DNA of 64,000 bases from Chryseobacterium sp. CY350 (GTDB lineage: Bacteria > Bacteroidota > Bacteroidia > Flavobacteriales > Weeksellaceae): contig NZ_CP116034.1 in assembly GCF_027945075.1 (NCBI RefSeq), positions 558,001 through 622,000 on the forward strand, written 5' to 3'. Positions within the stretch are counted from its first letter, which is position 1; each line of letters opens with the position of its first letter. Shown in pieces: positions 58,624 through 64,000 of this stretch. The position numbers and the translations under genes were made by a program. The notes beneath the pieces were generated by a model. That model had not been told where the DNA came from. It made no database searches and saw only the letters and a program-made list of their open reading frames with translations.

Positions 58624-60471
58624 ATGCGAAAATTCACGAAAAATTATCTTTTAATCATCTTTACAGCGATCATTGGTTGCGCAATAATGTCTTTTAATAC
58701 AGTTGATGAAGGGATAAAAGTTGAAAAAACATTTGTCGAAGAAGGTTTATTAAAATTTAAAATTCAACTTGAAAATTTAAAATCAGACGTTTACCTCTAT
58801 AAGGAAGATAAAATTACCATCGGAAAACTACAGTCTTCCTTAAAAGATACCAGAAATTCGTACAAAGAAATTGAATTCTACATCGCCTACCATTATCCTG
58901 AATTTTCAAAAACACATCTTAATGCAGCTCCCTTATTTAGAATTGAAGCAGCCGGAACTTCTGCTTACACGTTGCCTCCGGAAGGCTTGCAGGTACTTGA
59001 TGAACTGATTTTTTCTGATGAAGCAGATGACCGGAAAGATAAAATCATCGAAATCACAGATTTTCTGTTCAATAATTATAATAATTTTTATGTAAGTACG
59101 ATAAAAAATGGCTTAAGCAAAGGAAATAATAAAACTTTAGCTTTAAGAATCGAACTTATCAGAATTTATACGCTAGGATTAACGGGCTTTGATACGCCAG
59201 GATCTCTGAATATTTCTGAAGAAGCTTCATTTGCTTTTCGGGGAATGCAAAAGTATATTCAGACCGAATCTTATTTTAAAAATTTCGATACTTCCAAAGC
59301 AGAAAAGCTTATCTCAGAAAGCATAATTTATCTCTCAAAAAATCAGGATTTTGAAACATTTGACCGTATAGAATTTTATAAAAAATACCTACAGCCTATA
59401 TATGAAGAATTGGGTATATGGGATGGGAATTCAGATGACTTAAAAGAGTTTTCTGGTTGGAATGTCAGCAATAAAAACTTTTTCAGCAGCGATTTTCTTG
59501 ATCCTTATTTTTTTACAATCTTAAAAAGTTCTGAAGATAATAATGAATTGAGAAATTTAGGTAAAGAAATATTTTTTGATGAAAACCTTAGCGACAACGG
59601 TAAAATGAGCTGCGCAACCTGCCACCTTCCGGAAAATGGTTTTGCAGACGGTGAAGCAAAATCTCTGAGTAATGCAGAAGGAAAAACGGTTTTGAGAAAT
59701 TCTCCTTCCTTATATAATGCAGTTTTTGCCAAAAGATTTTTCTACGATATGCGTGCTTTTTATCTCGAACAACAGGCAGAACATGTCATCTATAATAGCG
59801 ATGAATTTAATACCAGTTACGAAAGCATCATCAAAAAACTAAAAACAAAACCTGATTATAAAAAGGCATTCCGCAAAGCATTCAAAAATGGAGATATTGA
59901 TAAACAGAATTTCTCTAAAGCCTTAAGTTCGTATGTTTCATCTTTATATTCTTTCGACAGCGATTTTGACAGGTTTATGAGAAGCGAGAAAGAAATTTCA
60001 GATGATGCCAAAAAAGGATTCAATCTTTTTATGGGCAAAGCCAATTGTGCAACCTGTCATTTTGCGCCCCATTTTTCAGGTTTGGTTCCTCCGTTTTTTA
60101 ATGAAAATGAATCTGAAGTTTTGGGTGTGACGAAAAAACCGATTAAAATTTCTCCTTTGGAAATAGATTCTGATCAGGGAAGAATAAAAAGTAATGTCAA
60201 AAAAGAAGATTCTTGGATCTATGAAAATTCTTTCAAAACGATGACGGTGAGAAATATTGCTTTAACAAAACCTTACTTTCATAATGGAGCTTTCAATACT
60301 TTGGAAGAGGTTTTAGATTTTTATAATGAAGGCGGAGGAGAAGGTTTAGGTTTAAAAATAAAAAATCAGACATTGCCTGCCGACAAACTGAATCTTACAG
60401 AAACGGAAATCAAACAAATTATCGCTTTTCTGAATTCTCTGACCGATGTTAGTAAAGCGAAAGTGAAGTAG
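58624..60471 (+). CDS. Di-heme cytochrome c peroxidase/MauG-like protein with long N-terminal domain
   Basis: From the ATG at 58624 the protein has 615 aa. A signal peptide or membrane anchor (LLIIFTAIIGCAIMSF) is followed by a helical domain of about 270 residues that resembles imelysin-type repeats (YKEIEFYIAYHYPEF, then PPEGLQVLDELIFSD). The C-terminal domain (about 300-610) is a di-heme peroxidase with CATCH at residues 330-334 and 475-479, and the YFHNGAFNTLEEVLDFY ending of MauG/CcpA enzymes. It would reduce peroxide or oxidise a protein substrate in the periplasm. The PhoX-like gene 236 bases downstream shares its -7 sequence. Confidence 0.85.
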   Translation: MRKFTKNYLLIIFTAIIGCAIMSFNTVDEGIKVEKTFVEEGLLKFKIQLENLKSDVYLYKEDKITIGKLQSSLKDTRNSYKEIEFYIAYHYPEFSKTHLNAAPLFRIEAAGTSAYTLPPEGLQVLDELIFSDEADDRKDKIIEITDFLFNNYNNFYVSTIKNGLSKGNNKTLALRIELIRIYTLGLTGFDTPGSLNISEEASFAFRGMQKYIQTESYFKNFDTSKAEKLISESIIYLSKNQDFETFDRIEFYKKYLQPIYEELGIWDGNSDDLKEFSGWNVSNKNFFSSDFLDPYFFTILKSSEDNNELRNLGKEIFFDENLSDNGKMSCATCHLPENGFADGEAKSLSNAEGKTVLRNSPSLYNAVFAKRFFYDMRAFYLEQQAEHVIYNSDEFNTSYESIIKKLKTKPDYKKAFRKAFKNGDIDKQNFSKALSSYVSSLYSFDSDFDRFMRSEKEISDDAKKGFNLFMGKANCATCHFAPHFSGLVPPFFNENESEVLGVTKKPIKISPLEIDSDQGRIKSNVKKEDSWIYENSFKTMTVRNIALTKPYFHNGAFNTLEEVLDFYNEGGGEGLGLKIKNQTLPADKLNLTETEIKQIIAFLNSLTDVSKAKVK

Positions 60472-60641
60472 TATTATTTACGATGAATGTTGTGTATTTG
60501 ACAATGTTTTTTCAATTTTTTGCAAATAATATTTTAAAAATTTCGCACAATTTATTAGTACAATACGATTCGATTTAACAATAAATTAATGCTCGTAACA
60601 TTTGGTTTGGGATTTATTAATATTGAGATAGATTTAATTAA

Positions 60642-60682
60642 AACCCTATTAACAGAGGGTTCATTACAAAAAGATAGTTTTG
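60642..60682 (+). promoter_or_regulatory. Promoter region of the PhoX-like gene
   Basis: TAGTTTTG (60675-60682) is the -7 element, followed by CA. Upstream AACCCT (60642-60647) and AGGGTT (60656-60661) form an inverted repeat at about -40, a possible operator or activator site. Confidence 0.45.
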
Positions 60683-60707
60683 CAACGATAAATAAAGGTA
60701 TTAATAA

Positions 60708-62855
60708 ATGAAAAGAAAATTACTTACAGTTGCTGCACTTGCTTTGATGACGAGTACAGCACTTCAAGCTCAGACAACGATATTTCCTTTGGGATCATCT
60801 TGGAAATTTAATGATAATGATGTTGCGCTTGTGAGCAGCTGGAAAGATGCAAATTACAACACTTCAGCTTGGCCTTCCGGAAACGGACCTCTAGGATATG
60901 GTGATCCTGTAACTACTAGTTTCGTATCAGGTGTTGATACGGCATATCTTACCAAAGATTTTACTGTAAACTTGGCTGATCTTACCAACACTGTGGAATT
61001 TGGCGTAAGAAGAGACGATGGTATAATTGTTTATCTGAATGGCGAAGAAGTGGTGAGAGATAATATGAACGCAGGAGTTGTAAATCATGCAGATTTCTCA
61101 ACCGGAATTGTTGACGGAGCGGCAGAAACAGCCATTAATATTTTTTCTATTCCGAAAAACAAGTTTGTTCAGGGTAATAACAGAATATCCATCGAACTTC
61201 ATAATAGAAGCGCAACAAGTTCAGATCTTACCATTGATGCTTATCTTAAAAATATAGGAACAGTAATACCTCCCGCAAATACTTGCACCGGAACTCACAT
61301 CAGCTGTTTTACATCAATTGTTCCAACTGCTCAAACCTCAAAACTCATTATTCCTGCTGAACACAGATTTCAGATGATCTTGAAAGAGGGAGAAGCTTAT
61401 ACAGAAGGTGGCGGTTTCGTTGGAGGACAAAACGATTTTACAGGTTATGTAGCCAAAAATGCAAGTAGTACAAATGGTTATCTTTCGGTAAATCATGAGA
61501 CCAGTCCTGGTGGTGTGACAATGGCAGAAATCAATTACAATAGTACCTCAAAACTTTGGCAGTTAACAAAATCCAGAGGTGTTAGTTTTTCTGCAACAAG
61601 TCTGGTTCAGACAATCAGAAACTGTTCCGGTGGGGTGACTCCCTGGGGAACTATCGTTACAGCCGAAGAATCTGTAACAGGAAATGATACCAATGCAGAC
61701 GGATACCATGATTACGGCTGGTTGGTAGAAATTGATCCTGCAACCGCCCAGGTAATGTCACATAATGCCAATGGAACAAAAGATAAACTTTGGCAGATGG
61801 GAATTATGAATCACGAAAATGTAGTCGTGAATAATGCAGGAACAATTGCATACTACGGCGAAGATGGAGGAACAAACATGGTTTACAAATACGTCATGGA
61901 TACACCGAATAATCTTGCAGTAGGTAACTTATACGTTTTGCATCTAGATCAGGGAATTTCTGCTGGAAATCCTGTAGGAACTACAGCAACGTGGATTCAG
62001 GTTCCGAATAAAACGCAGGCTGACCAAAATAATACACAGGCATTAGCTCAATCATTGGGCGGAACAGCTTTCAATGGAGTAGAGGATGTAGAAATAAGCC
62101 CTCTCGACGGAAAAGTTTATTTCACAGCGAAAGGTTTAGACAAAATCTATAGATTACAGGATAATGGTACAACGGCCTCTCAGGTTGAAGTTTTTGCTGG
62201 CGGATCTACAACTCAATATTCATTTAATACTGCACAAGGTGTAAAAACTGAATTTTGGGGAGATGGTAATGATAACTTAACTTTTGACGAATTAGGAAAT
62301 CTTTGGGTTCTTCAGGATGGCGGTAAAAACTACATTTGGGTAATTGCTCCAGATCATACAGCAGCAAATCCGAAGGTGAGACTTTTTGCTTCAATGCCTG
62401 CAGGTTCAGAACCTACGGGATTAACGTTCACTCCAGATCATAAATTCGGATTCTTCTCTGTACAACATCCTAGTTCTACCATTGATACTGATACCGATGC
62501 TACGGGAAATGTTATCAATTACAAAGGGAAATCTGCAACCATGGTCATTGCCTTACAACAGTTTTTAGGAACAAATGCGGTATTGGGAACTACCGAAACT
62601 GTAAAGGAAACAGAAGTAACAGTTTCTCCTAACCCGACAGCAGGATTGGTGAAAATTGACGCTCCGAAAGCTTTGAAAAATCTTGAAGTAACTGCTTACA
62701 GTATGGATGGTAAAATTGTTTACCAGAAAAAATTTACAGGAAACAACTCATCTCTTGAGCTGGATTTTACATCTCAACTTCAGGTTTCAAGAGTTTTAAT
62801 GTTAAACATAGAAGCAGATGGCTTCCAGAAAACCGTGAAAATTCTCAAAAAATAA
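60708..62855 (+). CDS. PhoX-like (DUF839) secreted phosphatase with T9SS tag
   Basis: The 715-aa protein has a signal peptide ending at LQAQ, an N-terminal beta-sandwich (about 25-185) with FGVRRDDGIIVYLNGEE, and a PhoX/DUF839-like domain (about 205-620). WGTIVTAEESVTGNDTNADGYHDYGW is the metal-binding PhoX-type segment (Glu residues and Asp-rich loop), and GVEDVEISPLDGKVYFT another. A C-terminal T9SS type A domain (SPNPTAGLVKI...) predicts secretion to the surface. The likely role is phosphate release from organic esters at the cell surface. Metal dependence (Fe/Ca) is inferred from the family. Confidence 0.85.
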   Translation: MKRKLLTVAALALMTSTALQAQTTIFPLGSSWKFNDNDVALVSSWKDANYNTSAWPSGNGPLGYGDPVTTSFVSGVDTAYLTKDFTVNLADLTNTVEFGVRRDDGIIVYLNGEEVVRDNMNAGVVNHADFSTGIVDGAAETAINIFSIPKNKFVQGNNRISIELHNRSATSSDLTIDAYLKNIGTVIPPANTCTGTHISCFTSIVPTAQTSKLIIPAEHRFQMILKEGEAYTEGGGFVGGQNDFTGYVAKNASSTNGYLSVNHETSPGGVTMAEINYNSTSKLWQLTKSRGVSFSATSLVQTIRNCSGGVTPWGTIVTAEESVTGNDTNADGYHDYGWLVEIDPATAQVMSHNANGTKDKLWQMGIMNHENVVVNNAGTIAYYGEDGGTNMVYKYVMDTPNNLAVGNLYVLHLDQGISAGNPVGTTATWIQVPNKTQADQNNTQALAQSLGGTAFNGVEDVEISPLDGKVYFTAKGLDKIYRLQDNGTTASQVEVFAGGSTTQYSFNTAQGVKTEFWGDGNDNLTFDELGNLWVLQDGGKNYIWVIAPDHTAANPKVRLFASMPAGSEPTGLTFTPDHKFGFFSVQHPSSTIDTDTDATGNVINYKGKSATMVIALQQFLGTNAVLGTTETVKETEVTVSPNPTAGLVKIDAPKALKNLEVTAYSMDGKIVYQKKFTGNNSSLELDFTSQLQVSRVLMLNIEADGFQKTVKILKK

Positions 62856-62875
62856 TTACTAATTTTCTTTCAACA

Positions 62876-62909
62876 GCTGCCGGCAGTTTCTTTGTCGGTG
62901 GCTTTTTTT
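62876..62909 (+). terminator. Terminator after the PhoX-like gene
   Basis: GCTGCCGGC (62876-62884) pairs with GTCGGTGGC (62894-62902) using three G-U pairs, followed by T7. It overlaps the in-frame ATG at 62892, so translation of the next gene begins at 62913. Confidence 0.75.
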
Positions 62910-62912
62910 ATT

Positions 62913-63812
62913 ATGAAGAAATTACTTTTTACAATCATTTTGCTTTCTGTTTCACAAGTAAAAGCGCAGATTGATCCCATCAAATATCCAACATTTACTG
63001 AAATTGATGAGGCTTTAAAAAGCGTTCAACCGGTTTACAGCATCAGTTTCAGAGCCAAAGGAATTTTCAATGTTCCCAAACAGTTAGACCAAATGCAGTC
63101 TCTTTTTTTTCTGAATTTGATGGAGAATAATCTGGAAAAAATCGACAATGAAATTTTTGCGTTAAAAGAATTAGAAATTTTAAACATCAATTCCAACAAT
63201 ATAAAGTTTATTCCTGATGAGATCGGGAAGCTTAAGATACTACATACTTTCTCGATAAATCTCAACGGTCTTACGATGATAAATCCTAATGTAGCAAAAC
63301 TTCAAAACCTTAAAACGGTACACTTTGATGCCAACAATCTGAATGTTTTTCCTGAATCATTGTTAGAAATTCCATCTTTGGAAGAGATAAATCTTAGCAG
63401 CAATCAAATTAGTTTTGTTTCGAAAAATTTAGATAAAATTAAAAATTTAAGGTATTTAAATCTTTCAGCCAATCAGATCAATGATTTAGCCGATGTGAAA
63501 TTTCCTGAAAAAATAAAGTATCTCGAACTGCAGCAAAATACTATCGTAAAACTTCCGGAAGATTTATTTAAATCAAAAAATCTGGAGTTTTTAAATGTCA
63601 GCAATAATAATCTGAAAGAAATTTCTCCAAAAGTAGATGGCTTAAAAGGTATTGTCAGTATGAATTTGGCCCACAATCAACTTAGAGACCTTCCAAAAGA
63701 ATTTAGTCAACTTAAAAACCTGAAAACACTGATTTTAGCAGGAAACCCGATGGAAAAAGAAACCATTAAGAAACTTAAAGAATTGATGCCGCAAACGCAG
63801 ATTTATTTTTAA
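62913..63812 (+). CDS. Exported leucine-rich-repeat protein
   Basis: From the ATG at 62913 the protein has 299 aa with a signal peptide (LLFTIILLSVSQVKAQ). About nine leucine-rich repeats of 23 residues fill residues 50-290, each with the LxxLxxLxLxxN scheme (LEILNINSNNIKFIPDEIGKL is typical of the repeat). Such proteins are usually binding scaffolds. The start at 62913 is preferred because the upstream ATG lies inside the terminator stem. Binding partner unknown. It converges on the SUI1 gene with 1 base between stops. Confidence 0.88.
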   Translation: MKKLLFTIILLSVSQVKAQIDPIKYPTFTEIDEALKSVQPVYSISFRAKGIFNVPKQLDQMQSLFFLNLMENNLEKIDNEIFALKELEILNINSNNIKFIPDEIGKLKILHTFSINLNGLTMINPNVAKLQNLKTVHFDANNLNVFPESLLEIPSLEEINLSSNQISFVSKNLDKIKNLRYLNLSANQINDLADVKFPEKIKYLELQQNTIVKLPEDLFKSKNLEFLNVSNNNLKEISPKVDGLKGIVSMNLAHNQLRDLPKEFSQLKNLKTLILAGNPMEKETIKKLKELMPQTQIYF

Positions 63813-63813
63813 A

Positions 63814-64000
63814 TTATCCACCGACTCTCTTTGTTTTAAAACCTAAATCTTTAAGAATAGTCATAATTTTATCACGGTTATCACCCTGTATGATGATTGT
63901 GCCGTCTTTCTCAGAACCACCGATTCCCAAAGTGGTTTTTATTTTTTTGGAGATTTTTTTCAGATCTTCTTCACTTCCTTCCCAGCCTTCAACGATGGTT
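63814..64000 (-). CDS. SUI1/YciH-type translation initiation factor homologue, partial
   Basis: The C-terminal 62 codons of a minus-strand gene that runs past the right edge. The translation GWEGSEEDLKKISKKIKTTL, then GGSEKDGTIIIQGDNRDKIM and a final LKDLGFKTKRVGG, has the pattern of the eIF1/YciH domain. The gene ends at TAA 63814-63816. YciH-like proteins in bacteria are suspected to modulate translation initiation. The N-terminus is outside the window. Confidence 0.85.
   Translation of the reverse strand, partial: TIVEGWEGSEEDLKKISKKIKTTLGIGGSEKDGTIIIQGDNRDKIMTILKDLGFKTKRVGG

Noticed and set aside
1..64000. CRISPR arrays, rRNA, tRNA or prophage
   Set aside because: No regularly spaced direct repeats with unique spacers, no cloverleaf with tRNA features, no rRNA-like blocks and no phage structural genes were seen. 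The 41-bp repeats are palindromic and have near-identical linkers, unlike CRISPR spacers.

Overview
The window looks like a chromosomal segment of a Flavobacteriales bacterium, most likely Chryseobacterium or a close relative in Weeksellaceae. The evidence is low GC content, few Shine-Dalgarno sites, repeated Bacteroidota-type -7 elements (TAnnTTTG), type IX secretion C-terminal domains, a SusC/SusD pair, and families largely confined to Bacteroidota (DUF4294, DUF6261, DUF6952, GldI-like FKBP). The genus is inferred from gene content and sequence feel, not from a search.

Layout. 1-12.9 kb is mostly housekeeping: a TetR regulator, dnaX with an in-gene frameshift at a run of ten A, a DAHP synthase/chorismate mutase fusion, rsgA, ndk flanked by two possible small-RNA loci, rpe, an M42 peptidase, mnmD, ilvE, and a gldI-PPIase operon. 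13.0-17 kb holds an ABC exporter between two non-coding repeat structures: a 213-bp nested palindrome and an array of five 41-bp palindromic repeats. 17-31.2 kb has envelope proteins, an M28 peptidase, the serine-synthesis cluster serC-serA-DUF1015, ferredoxin divergent from an acyl-CoA reductase, a peroxiredoxin-thioredoxin-DUF6952 set, a small bacteriocin-like peptide gene, an aminotransferase and rsmG. 31.3-38.3 kb has small secreted proteins, an AddB-like nuclease, a T9SS-exported hydrolase and a glutaryl-CoA dehydrogenase-like enzyme.

38.3-51.5 kb is a polysaccharide utilization locus: a Nudix-fold transcription regulator and MFS transporter on the minus strand, then divergent susC, susD, GH30, GH3 (bglX), GH16 and a second GH30. 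The enzymes point to beta-1,3/beta-1,6-glucan (fungal wall, yeast glucan or laminarin). GH16 would cut beta-1,3 backbones, GH30 beta-1,6 linkages, GH3 would release glucose, SusCD would import oligomers and the MFS carrier would take up the sugar.

51.6-54.9 kb is a decaying accessory segment: a class I terpene cyclase broken by one extra A, a complete IS256-family insertion with inverted ends and a 7-bp target duplication, and remnants of two minus-strand genes. 54.9-64 kb carries fabI, a small helical protein, a YadA-head-like surface protein, a nucleoside phosphorylase, a di-heme peroxidase followed by a PhoX-like phosphatase with a T9SS tag, a secreted leucine-rich-repeat protein and the end of a SUI1-type factor. 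No rRNA, tRNA or CRISPR array was seen.
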